Assembly (NCBI RefSeq): GCF_002950945.1
Contig: NZ_CP012673.1
Coordinates: 5,951,001-6,015,000 of the forward strand
Length of the DNA stretch: 64,000 nt
Direction of reading: 5' to 3'
DNA from: Sorangium cellulosum
GTDB lineage: Bacteria; Myxococcota_A; Polyangia; Polyangiales; Polyangiaceae
The translations under genes were made by a program, and so were the position numbers. The notes beneath the pieces were generated by a model. That model searched no databases. It saw nothing but the letters and a program-made list of their open reading frames with translations, and had not been told where the DNA came from. Shown in pieces: positions 7,213 to 16,750 of the stretch. Numbering within the stretch: the first letter of the stretch is position 1; each line of letters opens with the position of its first letter.

Positions 7213-10200
7213 TCAATCTGGCCGATGGGCAGCCGGCGCGCCGTCGTCCCCCGGGCGCGGCCGCGCGCCGGGGCCGCCGGCGTCCCCGGGCGACCAGGGC
7301 GCAGGCGGCGGGGGCGGGATCTCGTCGCTCAGCGGGACGACCGCGCACGCCTGCACCTCGACGTTCTGGGTCGCGTAGACCACGAAATTGCCGAAGCTGC
7401 CGGGGGTCGCGCCCGCCGCCGGCGGCAGCGTCGCGAACGCCTCGGTCGGCTCGCTCCCGGGCGGGATGGCGAGGGTGACCGCACGTTCGGGATCCAGCTC
7501 GGGCGCGCTCGCCGGGACGATCGAGTCGCCGTCCCGCTTCGGCGGGCGCGATCCCCGCACCGGCGCGCCGAAGCGGACCTCGCCGGGGCGGCCGTCGTCG
7601 GTCCGCGCGCGGCAGAGGACGCGCACGCCCTTGCCGTTGCCCGCCTTCGGGATCACCACGCCGAGGCCGACGCCGCTCTTCGCGAAGCGGCGCAGGCGGC
7701 CGAGGTCGCGCTCGCGCGGCCCGCCGAGCAGATCGAGGATGTCGGCCCGCAGCGCGAGCCCGAGCCCCCCGGGGAGCGGATCGGGCGTGCCGAGCATGCG
7801 CAGGAGCGGCGCCCGGAGCTCCGGGCCAGCGCCGAGCTTCACCAGGGCCTCCGCGATCGCGACGCGCGCGGTCTGGTACGGCTCCTGGCTGAGCCGCTCG
7901 GCGAGCGCCGGCCGCGCGGCGTCCTCGCCGATCGCCGCGAGCGCGGCCGCGGCGTACGGGCGGAGGCGGACGTCGCCGAGCGCCGCGATGAGCGGCGGCA
8001 ACGCGGCCTTCACGCGGATCTTCGCGAGCGCGTCGACGATCTCGCGCGCCCGCTCGAACGGCGTCACCTCGGCGCCGTCGTCCTGCTCCGCGCCGCGCAC
8101 CACCTGGCGCAGCCACGCGACGAGCACGTCGTCGCCGCGGCGATCGCCCGACTCGGCCAGCGCGAGCGCCGCGAGGCGACGCCACTTGCGGTCGGGATCC
8201 ACCACGAGGTCGCGGGTGAGCGGCGCGCCCTCGCCGAGGCGCGTGAGCGAGAGCGCCGCCCAGCGCCGGACCTCATCGTCCTCGTCGCGCACGAGCGCGA
8301 GCCGCAGCGACGGCGCCGCCTCGGAGCGGCGCAGATCGAACAGCACCTCGCCCGCCTTGCGGCGGATCGCGACGTCCGCGTCGTCGAGCAGCGCCGCGAC
8401 CTCCACCACCGCGTCGGCGTCGCCGGCGATGCCGCGGCGGAGCGCGTCGGGCCAGCCCTTGCCCTCCTGCCGGAGCCCCCGGACCTCGTAGCGGCCGTGC
8501 GAGGCCTCGACGGCGCGCAGCTCCGACCGCATCGCCCCGAGCTCGGCGGGGCGCAGCGCCGACACGTCCTGCGTCTGGCGCGGGTCGGTCGCGACGTCGT
8601 AGAGCGCGCACGCGCCGATCTTGCGCGCGCAGACGAGCCGCAGCGTGCCCTTCGCGAGCAGGGTCTGCGTGTCCGTCTCCGCGAACGCGAAGCCCGGGAG
8701 CGCCGGAGGCGCGCCCGGCGGCGCCTTGCCCTGCTCCGCCGCCTCGTCGCCGGCCGCGAGCAGCGGGCCGAGATCGGTGCCGCGCACGCGCGCCGGCCGC
8801 GGGATGCCGAGCCCCGCGAGCACGGTCGGCAGGACGTCGACGAGCTGCACCGGCGCCTGCACCCGGCGCGGCGAGATCACGCCGGGCGCGCTCACGATCA
8901 GCGGGACGCGCGCCTGCTCCTCGTAGACGGTGGTCCCGTGGTACCGACCGCCGTGCTCGCCGAACTCCTCGCCGTGGTCGGCCGTGACGATCACGACCGC
9001 GTTCGGCCGGTCCCTGCGGATATCGTCGACGATCGCGCCCACACCGGCGTCCGCCGCGGCGATCTCGGCGTCGTAGCGGTCGATGTCGCGATCGCCGAGC
9101 GGGTGCTCCGGGTGCGCCTCGTACGGCTCGTGCGGCTCGAAGAGGTGCACCCACAGGAACGCGCGCTGCTCCGGCGCGAGCCCGGCCATGTAGGACCGCA
9201 CCTGCTCGACCCTGAGCGGCGCGTTCGCGAACTCGATCTTCTGGTACTCGAAGTCGAGCGCGCGGTCGCGCAGCGCGCCGAAGCGCTCGCCGTCGATGAA
9301 GAACACCGCGGGCGGGTAGAAGCCCGCGGTCTTGTAGCCGTAGCGGCGGAGGTGCTGCGCGAACGTCTCGGAGTCCTCCCCGAGCCCCTGCAGCACGAGC
9401 GGGCGGAGGTACTTGCCCGTCATGAGCGAGGACACCGCGTAGGACGTGTGCGGCGTCGGCGTGTAGGCGGCCTCGAAGACCACGCCCTCGGCCGCGAGGC
9501 GATCGAGGTTCGGGGTGATCTTCCGGCCGTAGCCGTACGCGCCCACGTGGTCGGCCCGCAGGGCGTCGACGCTGATCAGCACGATGTCGCGCCCGCGGAG
9601 GTCGATCGCGTGCCCGCTCGCGCGCTCGTCGAGCGGCGCGGCGTCGAGCGGCGCCGGCGGCGAGAGCACGGCGGCGAGCTCGACGACGTGGCCGAGCAGC
9701 GGGCCGTGCGACGCGTAGATGAGCCGGATGTTGTCCGCCTGGGCGAGCCGGTCCGCGGCGCCGGGCGCGAGCGCGGCGCCGAACGCGAAGAGCACGAGGG
9801 CGAGCGCCGCGCGCACCAGCCTGGGCGAGCGCCGCGCGAGCCAGTCGCCCTCCTCGCTCGCCCGCGCGGGCAGGGCCGGCGTCGCGAAGGTCGCCGCCGC
9901 GAGCGTGAGCGCGGCGAGGCCGAGGTGGAAGGCGGGGTAGAGCCGCGGCAGCACCCGCGCGTTCGCGATCTCGATCAGGACGACCGCGGCGAGCACGGCG
10001 AGCACGAGCCACTTGCCGTGGCCGGCGGCGCGCGCGCGCTTGAGGGTGCGGGCGACGCGCGGCCCGAGCGCGTAGGTCGCGCCGGCGGCGAGCAGCGCCA
10101 CCGCCGCGATGAAGGGCGCGCGCCGGCCCCCCTCGAGCATGCGCCCGGTGGAGACCCCGAACGCGACCGCGGCGCCGAAGGCCCCCGCGAGCAGCGTCGC

Positions 10201-10866
10201 GGCGGCGCGGAACGCCCTGCGCTCGGCGCGCATCGCGATCTCCAGCACCGCGCCGAGCACGGCGGCGCACGGGGCTGCGGCCGACAGCGCGAGCGGCAGG
10301 AGATCGCGCAGGGCGCGGCTGAACTCGAAGCTCCCGACGAACTCCCGCCACCGCAGGACGCCCACGACCACGAGCTCCGCGACCGCGAGCGCGGCGAGCG
10401 CGAGGTAGGCGTCCGCCATGCGCCACCCGATCTCGGTCTCCAGCTTCCGCGGGGTCGCCTCGGCGCTGCCGCTGGCGAACGTGGCGCGGCTCGGCGCGGG
10501 TGCGGGCGTGGACGGCCGCGACGGACCGGCCTGGGGACGCGGGGCGGCCGGCGCGCGGTGTCCCAGCGCCCCCTGCGCCGAGGCGCCCGCGAGCGCCTCC
10601 GCAGCGGCGGTCGAGTCGGGACGGCTCCCCTGGGCAGCTCGCCCGGAAGGCGCAGGCGGCCCCGGAGGTCGGCTAGGCGCCCCCGGAGGCCGGCTGGTCG
10701 ACGACGCCGGCGGCCCCGGAGGTCGGCTAGGCGCCCCCGGAGGCCGGCCGGAGGGCACAGGCGCCCCCGGAGGCCGGCCGGTCGACGACACGGGCGCCCC
10801 CGGAGGCCGGCCAGACCCCCCATGGCCCCGCGGGCGCATCGGAGCGGCCCCGTTGCGATCGGTCAT
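7213..10866 (-). CDS. Membrane sulfatase-fold hydrolase fused to HEAT repeats
   Basis: This 1,217-residue protein begins with a disordered RPPGAP repeat region (about residues 18-130), then several hydrophobic helices (about 150-390). The alkaline phosphatase/sulfatase-superfamily domain follows (about 420-760): RDIVLISVDALRADH (metal-binding Asp) and VIVTADHGEEFGEH (second metal site) are clear. Where sulfatases have C/S-x-P-x-R, this protein reads PHTSYAVSSLMTG, so Thr is the likely nucleophile, as in LtaS/OpgE-type enzymes. HEAT-like helical repeats (about 790-1030; EVAALLDDADVAIRRKAGEVL, AALALAESGD) and a Pro-rich tail end it. A phosphoglycerol or phosphoethanolamine transferase is possible; the substrate is unknown. 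Its ATG overlaps the greA stop by 4 bp (ATGA), so the two are coupled. Confidence 0.82.
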   Translation of the reverse strand: MTDRNGAAPMRPRGHGGSGRPPGAPVSSTGRPPGAPVPSGRPPGAPSRPPGPPASSTSRPPGAPSRPPGPPAPSGRAAQGSRPDSTAAAEALAGASAQGALGHRAPAAPRPQAGPSRPSTPAPAPSRATFASGSAEATPRKLETEIGWRMADAYLALAALAVAELVVVGVLRWREFVGSFEFSRALRDLLPLALSAAAPCAAVLGAVLEIAMRAERRAFRAAATLLAGAFGAAVAFGVSTGRMLEGGRRAPFIAAVALLAAGATYALGPRVARTLKRARAAGHGKWLVLAVLAAVVLIEIANARVLPRLYPAFHLGLAALTLAAATFATPALPARASEEGDWLARRSPRLVRAALALVLFAFGAALAPGAADRLAQADNIRLIYASHGPLLGHVVELAAVLSPPAPLDAAPLDERASGHAIDLRGRDIVLISVDALRADHVGAYGYGRKITPNLDRLAAEGVVFEAAYTPTPHTSYAVSSLMTGKYLRPLVLQGLGEDSETFAQHLRRYGYKTAGFYPPAVFFIDGERFGALRDRALDFEYQKIEFANAPLRVEQVRSYMAGLAPEQRAFLWVHLFEPHEPYEAHPEHPLGDRDIDRYDAEIAAADAGVGAIVDDIRRDRPNAVVIVTADHGEEFGEHGGRYHGTTVYEEQARVPLIVSAPGVISPRRVQAPVQLVDVLPTVLAGLGIPRPARVRGTDLGPLLAAGDEAAEQGKAPPGAPPALPGFAFAETDTQTLLAKGTLRLVCARKIGACALYDVATDPRQTQDVSALRPAELGAMRSELRAVEASHGRYEVRGLRQEGKGWPDALRRGIAGDADAVVEVAALLDDADVAIRRKAGEVLFDLRRSEAAPSLRLALVRDEDDEVRRWAALSLTRLGEGAPLTRDLVVDPDRKWRRLAALALAESGDRRGDDVLVAWLRQVVRGAEQDDGAEVTPFERAREIVDALAKIRVKAALPPLIAALGDVRLRPYAAAALAAIGEDAARPALAERLSQEPYQTARVAIAEALVKLGAGPELRAPLLRMLGTPDPLPGGLGLALRADILDLLGGPRERDLGRLRRFAKSGVGLGVVIPKAGNGKGVRVLCRARTDDGRPGEVRFGAPVRGSRPPKRDGDSIVPASAPELDPERAVTLAIPPGSEPTEAFATLPPAAGATPGSFGNFVVYATQNVEVQACAVVPLSDEIPPPPPAPWSPGDAGGPGARPRPGDDGAPAAHRPD
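10650..10815 (-). repeat. Tandem repeats encoding RPPGAP
   Basis: Imperfect copies of a unit containing GGCGCCCCCGGAGGCCGG (plus-strand view) occur across this stretch, some joined by GTCGACGAC segments. They encode the N-terminal RPPGAP/RPPGPP tract of the sulfatase-fold protein and are likely to vary in copy number. Confidence 0.75.
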
Positions 10867-11339
10867 GCGTAGGAGACTTCGAGGATCTCGTAGGTGCGCG
10901 GCCCCGCCGGCATCATCACGCGGACTTCGTCGCCGACCTCATGGCCCAGCAACGCGCGCGCGAGCGGCGAGGCGATGGAGATGCGCCCGACCTTGAGATC
11001 GGCCTCCTCGGGACCGACGATCTGGAAGCTCTGCTCCTCGCCCGTGTCCACGTTCGCGAGCTTGACCTTCGCGCCGAACTGGACCTTGCTGCCGCTCAGC
11101 TTCGACGGATCAATCACCTCGGCGCGCGAGAGCGTCTGCTCGAGGAACGTGATCCGGGCCACGATCATGCCCTGCCGCTCCTTGGCGGCGTGGTACTCGG
11201 CGTTCTCGGAGAGATCGCCGTGCTCGCGGGCCGTGCCGATGTCCTTGACGACCTGAGGTAGATCGATCTCCTTCAGCCGTCGCATCTCTTCGCGGAGCCG
11301 CGCTTGCCCCTCGGGCGTCATCGGTACTTTCTCGGACAT
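10863..11339 (-). CDS. greA: Transcription elongation factor GreA
   Basis: The 158-residue product is full length for GreA. It has the N-terminal coiled coil that enters the RNA polymerase secondary channel, with the signature motifs PMTPEGQARLREE, ARE.GDLSENAEYHAAKE and the acidic tip Asp/Glu residues. The C-terminal FKBP-like domain follows (VGRISIASPLARALLGHEVGDEV). GreA stimulates cleavage of backtracked transcripts. The stop overlaps the start of the sulfatase-fold gene by 4 bp. Confidence 0.97.
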   Translation of the reverse strand: MSEKVPMTPEGQARLREEMRRLKEIDLPQVVKDIGTAREHGDLSENAEYHAAKERQGMIVARITFLEQTLSRAEVIDPSKLSGSKVQFGAKVKLANVDTGEEQSFQIVGPEEADLKVGRISIASPLARALLGHEVGDEVRVMMPAGPRTYEILEVSYA

Positions 11340-11431
11340 GGTGGGACGCTATTAGCATGGCTCGCGGCCGGGAGACGACGGCGGCAGAACGCCTCGCGCG
11401 CCGGACGTCCGGGCCGCAGCGCGCCGCCGGC

Positions 11432-11764
11432 CTACCCGCGCCAGCGCACGATCTTCCGCGGGGGCCGCCGCGCATGCACGTCCGCCGCCTTGGTCGCGCT
11501 CCTGACGAGGGCCGCCGCGGTCCGGGCGAGATCCTCGGGGCGCGGCCCGCCGTGCGGGACGGCCGCGACGTCGACCGTCGCCGTGGCCGCGCCGGTCTCC
11601 TCGGCGACCCGCACCTCGACCGGGATGTCCGCGTCGGGGAGCCGCACGAGGCCGCGGTAGACGACCTCGCCCGGCGCTCGCCCCTCACGCTGCGCGCCCT
11701 CGTCAACGGACTGCTCCAGCACGTAGCGGGCGCCGGAAGACGGCCGCCCAACGGCCTGCGTCAC
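11432..11764 (-). CDS. Small conserved-looking protein of unknown function
   Basis: This gene begins with a GTG at 11764 that overlaps the bamD stop (GTGA), so it is translationally coupled to bamD. The product is 110 residues. It has a central stretch with beta-strand character (RYVLEQSVDEG, EVVYRGLVRLPDADIPVEVRVAEETGAATATVDVAAV), a short helix (EDLARTAAALVRSATKAADVHARR) and a basic end (PPRKIVRWRG). No signal peptide or membrane segment is seen. No family is recognised. The reading frame extends upstream through bamD, but only this part looks protein-like. Coupling to bamD hints at an envelope-related role, which is inference. Confidence 0.65.
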   Translation of the reverse strand: MTQAVGRPSSGARYVLEQSVDEGAQREGRAPGEVVYRGLVRLPDADIPVEVRVAEETGAATATVDVAAVPHGGPRPEDLARTAAALVRSATKAADVHARRPPRKIVRWRG

Positions 11765-12618
11765 GGGTGCGGCCCCGAAGGCGCCACGCCCGACGCGGCC
11801 CGGGCGGCCGCGGCCGGCCGGGCAGGGCCGAGCTCGTCGAGGAACTTCTGCGCGACCACCGCGAACGGCCCGCCCCAGTCCCGGACGACCGACGTGAACA
11901 CCGCGCGCGCCTCGTCCGGCTTCTTCATCTTGAGGAGCGTCTCGCCCTTGAGGACGAGCGCCTCCGGGTCGAGCCCGGAGCTCGGGAAGTTCTTGAGCGC
12001 GTAGTCGATGCGCGCGAGGACGGCGTCGAACGCGTCCCGCTTGAGGTAGTAGCGCGCCACGTAGAGCTCGTGGCGGACCAGCCGCCCGGTCACGACCTCG
12101 AGCATGAAGGCCACGTCCTCGCGGTAGCGGCTGCGCGGGAACTGGCGCAGGAACGTCCGGAGCTCCTTGGCGGCCTCGATCGTGATCGCCTGATCGCGCT
12201 CCTCGGCGGGCGGCAGGAACACCGTGTCGTCGATGTCGAGGTAGAGCGCCTTCGCCATCCTGTACTTCGCGTACTCGACGTTCCGGTCCGTCCGATGCTC
12301 CTGGATGAACGCGCGGTACTCCGAGATGGCCTCCGTGTACCTGCCCTGCTCGAAATCGAGATCGGCGATCCGGAGATCGGCCAGCCGGGCGTAGCGGCTG
12401 TACGCGAAGCGCCGCTTCACCTCGGTGAAGAGCGCACGCGCGTCCTCCCACTCCTTGGCCCGGTAGGCGGTCATCGCCTCGTTGTAGGCGGCGCGCGCGT
12501 CCTCGGTGTACGTGAGCGTGGCCGTGCGGCCGGTGTTCAGCTCGAAGTCGCAGCCCGCGAGCCCGCCAAGGGCGGCGAGGCACCCGGCGAGGGCGAGGAC
12601 GGCGGCGGAGGGTCTCAT
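11761..12618 (-). CDS. bamD: Outer-membrane assembly lipoprotein BamD
   Basis: The 285-residue product has a lipoprotein signal ending GLAGC (about Cys23) followed by TPR-type helices. Segments typical of BamD/ComL/YfiO include YNEAMTAYRAKEWEDARALFTEVKRRFAYSRYA, ISEYRAFIQEHRT, YRMAKALYLDIDD and AAKELRTFLRQFPRSRYREDVAF. BamD is an essential member of the BAM complex that recognises beta-barrel precursors. The C-terminal 20 residues are an Ala/Pro tail. A small coupled gene follows, and bamB lies 6 kb further along the same strand. Confidence 0.92.
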   Translation of the reverse strand: MRPSAAVLALAGCLAALGGLAGCDFELNTGRTATLTYTEDARAAYNEAMTAYRAKEWEDARALFTEVKRRFAYSRYARLADLRIADLDFEQGRYTEAISEYRAFIQEHRTDRNVEYAKYRMAKALYLDIDDTVFLPPAEERDQAITIEAAKELRTFLRQFPRSRYREDVAFMLEVVTGRLVRHELYVARYYLKRDAFDAVLARIDYALKNFPSSGLDPEALVLKGETLLKMKKPDEARAVFTSVVRDWGGPFAVVAQKFLDELGPARPAAAARAASGVAPSGPHP

Positions 12619-12698
12619 CGAGCAGGCCTCGTAGCCAATCCGGCGCCCGCGCGCCAGGGCTTCCGCCGCGGGGCGGCGCCCCGCGCGCCGCCATGGCC

Positions 12699-12704
12699 TA
12701 GTAT
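12699..12704 (+). promoter_or_regulatory. Candidate -10 box TAGTAT
   Basis: TAGTAT ends 9 bp before the ATG at 12714, in the 95-bp gap divergent from bamD. No Shine-Dalgarno is visible in between. Confidence 0.35.
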
Positions 12705-12713
12705 GGTCGCTCC

Positions 12714-14234
<1,521 letters not shown>

Positions 14235-14278
14235 CGCCCCCGCGCGCGGTCAGGCGGCGGCGGCCGGGCGCGCGCCCG

Positions 14279-15814
14279 TCACGCGGGCCCCCCGAGCGCC
14301 TTGCGGACGGCGCGGAGGAGCGACTCGGCCGTGAACGGCTTCTCGAGCACGGCGGCGGAGGGCGCGCCGGCGCCGAGCGCGTCGCCCGTGTAGCCCGACA
14401 TGAGGAGCACCCGCATCTGCGGCCGCTGCTTCACGAGGCGCTCGGCGAGCTCCGTGCCGTTCATCTCGGGCATCAGCACGTCGGTGAGCAGGAGGTCGAT
14501 GCCCCCGCGCTGCTCCTCGCAGACGCGCAGCGCCTCGCGCGGGCCGCGCGCCGTCAGCGTCGTGTAGCCGTGCTGCGAGAGGATCCGGGACGCGAGCGCG
14601 ACCACCGCGTCCTCGTCGTCGGTGACGAGCACCGTCCCGCCCAGGGCGCCGCGCGGCGCGGCGAGGGACGCGCGCGCGCGCCGCGCCGACGCCGGCCGCG
14701 CCGAGACCGGCAGGTAGATCTCGACGCGCGTGCCCTCCCCGGGCTGGGACGCGAGCTCGATGTGGCCCCGCCACTGCTTGACGATGCCGTACACGGTGGC
14801 GAGCCCGAGGCCCGTCCCCTTCCCCCTCGGCTTGGTCGTGAAGAACGGCTCGAAGGCGCGCGTCCGCACGTCGTCGCTCATCCCGGTGCCGGTGTCGCTC
14901 ACGGCGAGGCGCGCGTACCTGCCGGGCGGGAGCGCGGGGTGCGCGTCGTGCAGGCTGCCCGCCGCGCCGACGCGGACGGCGCGCGCCTCGATCGACAGCC
15001 GGCCGCCGGCCTCCATCGCGTCGCGCGCGTTCAGCGCGAGGTTCATGACCACCTGCTCGAGCTGCCCCGCGTCCGCCAGCACCCGGCAGCTCGAGGGCCC
15101 GAGCGCGATCGCGAGCTCGATCGCGCCGCCCAGGGCCGCGCGGAGCGCGCCGTCCATCCCCCGCACGACGTCGCGGAGATCGAGCACGACCGGCTGCGCC
15201 AGGCCTCGCCGGCTCACCGTGAGCAGCTGCTTGGTCAGCGACGCCGCCCGCTGCGCGGCGCGCTTGATCTCGGCGAGATCCTTCTGGACGGGGCTCTGCT
15301 CGTCGAGCTCCTCCATCACGAGGCTCGTGTAGTTCAGGATGATCGCGAGCAAGTTATTGTAATCATGGGCGATCCCGCCCGCGAGCCGACCGACCGCCTC
15401 CATCTTCTGCGCCTGGCGGAGGCCCTCCGAGAGCTCGTGCCGGCGCTCGGCGGAGCAACGCGACACGGAGAGGTCGACCATCGCCCCGACCACGAGCCGC
15501 GCGCCGCGCGCCTCGGTGAGGGCCTCGGTCCGCATCACCCGGACGGTGGAGCCGTCCCGCCGCGTGAGGAAGCTCTCGATCGCGGTGGTCGAGGGCGGCT
15601 TCGATCCCGCGCCGCCCGCCACACACCCGCCGAGGGTGAGCTCGCTCGCCGCGAGCGCCTCGTCCCGCGACGTATAGCCGAGCAGCCCGGCGAGCGCGTC
15701 GTTGCAGTCGACGAGGCGGCCGTCGAGCGACGCGACGTAGAGGCCCGCGGGCGACGAGGCCGCGAGCAGCGGGCTGTGCTCCACCGGGTCTCTCGAGGAT
15801 CGTCCGCTGCTCAT
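14279..15814 (-). CDS. Hybrid sensor histidine kinase (PAS-HisKA-HATPase-REC)
   Basis: The ATG at 15814 gives 511 residues; the frame runs open far upstream but is non-coding there. A PAS domain (about 15-130; LYVASLDGRLVDCNDALAGLLGY) leads to the HisKA dimerisation helix with phospho-His near 149 in GGIAHDYNNLLAI. The ATPase domain has the N box (NLALNARDAME), G1 (DTGTGM), F box (FEPFFTTK) and G2 (GTGLGLATVYG). A receiver ends it, with DDED and the phospho-acceptor in LLLTDVLMPEMNG near 446 and the conserved Lys in LEKPF. No membrane segment is present, so it senses a cytoplasmic signal. It is convergent with the NtrC-type gene 44 bp away. Confidence 0.93.
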   Translation of the reverse strand: MSSGRSSRDPVEHSPLLAASSPAGLYVASLDGRLVDCNDALAGLLGYTSRDEALAASELTLGGCVAGGAGSKPPSTTAIESFLTRRDGSTVRVMRTEALTEARGARLVVGAMVDLSVSRCSAERRHELSEGLRQAQKMEAVGRLAGGIAHDYNNLLAIILNYTSLVMEELDEQSPVQKDLAEIKRAAQRAASLTKQLLTVSRRGLAQPVVLDLRDVVRGMDGALRAALGGAIELAIALGPSSCRVLADAGQLEQVVMNLALNARDAMEAGGRLSIEARAVRVGAAGSLHDAHPALPPGRYARLAVSDTGTGMSDDVRTRAFEPFFTTKPRGKGTGLGLATVYGIVKQWRGHIELASQPGEGTRVEIYLPVSARPASARRARASLAAPRGALGGTVLVTDDEDAVVALASRILSQHGYTTLTARGPREALRVCEEQRGGIDLLLTDVLMPEMNGTELAERLVKQRPQMRVLLMSGYTGDALGAGAPSAAVLEKPFTAESLLRAVRKALGGPA

Positions 15815-16093
15815 CGGCGCGCCGCCCGTGCGTGGCCTGCCCGCAGGGACCGCGGGTGCGGAGCCCTTCCGTGCAGAGCGGGACCGCGGGTGTGGGCCCC
15901 CGAGCAGAACTAGAGCGCGGACTCTGCTCGCTCGCAACGTCGTTCGCGCCGGTGACGCGATCACCGCGGGCGCGCGACGCGATCGCCGCGGGCGCAGCGG
16001 CGCACCGTGGACGGTTTTCTCCTTCTCGATCGCGCCGATCTGGCCTAGACCCTCGCCGCCTGGGCTCCCGCCGAGCCCTGAGGAGCGCGCCGC

Positions 16094-16744
16094 ATGTTCT
16101 TCCTCGACAGCTCGAACCCGGCCGAGATCCAGGAGTTGTTCGCCTGGGGCGTGCTCGCCGGGGTGACGACGAACCCGCTCATCCTCTCGCGCGACGCGGG
16201 CTGCGTCGACCTCGAGCAGCGCATCCGGGAGGTGCTCGCGGCGTCGGCCGGGCCCGTGTCGGTCGAGCTCACGCGCGAGACCGAGGCGGAGATGCTCGAG
16301 GAGGCGCGCGCCTACCACGCGTGGGCGCCGGAGCGGATCTGCGTGAAGGTGCCGTTCAGCGAGATCGGCCTCAAGGTGACGCATGCCCTCGCGCAGCGCG
16401 GCGTGCTCACCAACGTGACGTGCGTGATGAGCTTCAACCAGGCGTACCTCGCGGCGCTCGCCGGCGGCGCGTACGTCTCGATCTTCAGCGGGCGCATCCG
16501 CGACATGGGCTACGGCGCGGCCCCCGTCATCGCGCAGACGCGCGCGCGGCTCGATCGCGAGCGGCTGCCGGCGGAGATCATCGTCGGATCGATCCGGCAC
16601 CTCATGGACGTGAACGAGGCGCTCGACGCGGGCGCGCACGTCGTGACGGTCCCGCCCGCGATCCTGCGGAAGATGCTCCACAACCCGAAGACCGAGGAGA
16701 CGATCCGCGAATTCAACGCCGCCTGGGAGAAGCGTGCTAAGTAG
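16094..16744 (+). CDS. Transaldolase / fructose-6-phosphate aldolase family protein
   Basis: The 216-residue length fits the short (Fsa/TalC) class of transaldolases. Motifs are MFFLDSSNPAEIQE at the start, GVTTNPLILSR (substrate loop), ICVKVPF with the Schiff-base Lys, VTCVMSFNQAYLAALAGGAYVSIFSGRI, and IIVGSIRH near the C-terminus. It catalyses reversible aldol chemistry on sugar phosphates in the TIM-barrel lumen. True transaldolase versus aldolase activity cannot be separated by eye. GAGGAGCG lies about 8 bp before the ATG. The next gene starts 6 bp after the stop, so they are probably one transcript. Confidence 0.93.
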   Translation: MFFLDSSNPAEIQELFAWGVLAGVTTNPLILSRDAGCVDLEQRIREVLAASAGPVSVELTRETEAEMLEEARAYHAWAPERICVKVPFSEIGLKVTHALAQRGVLTNVTCVMSFNQAYLAALAGGAYVSIFSGRIRDMGYGAAPVIAQTRARLDRERLPAEIIVGSIRHLMDVNEALDAGAHVVTVPPAILRKMLHNPKTEETIREFNAAWEKRAK

Positions 16745-16750
16745 CCGCGC

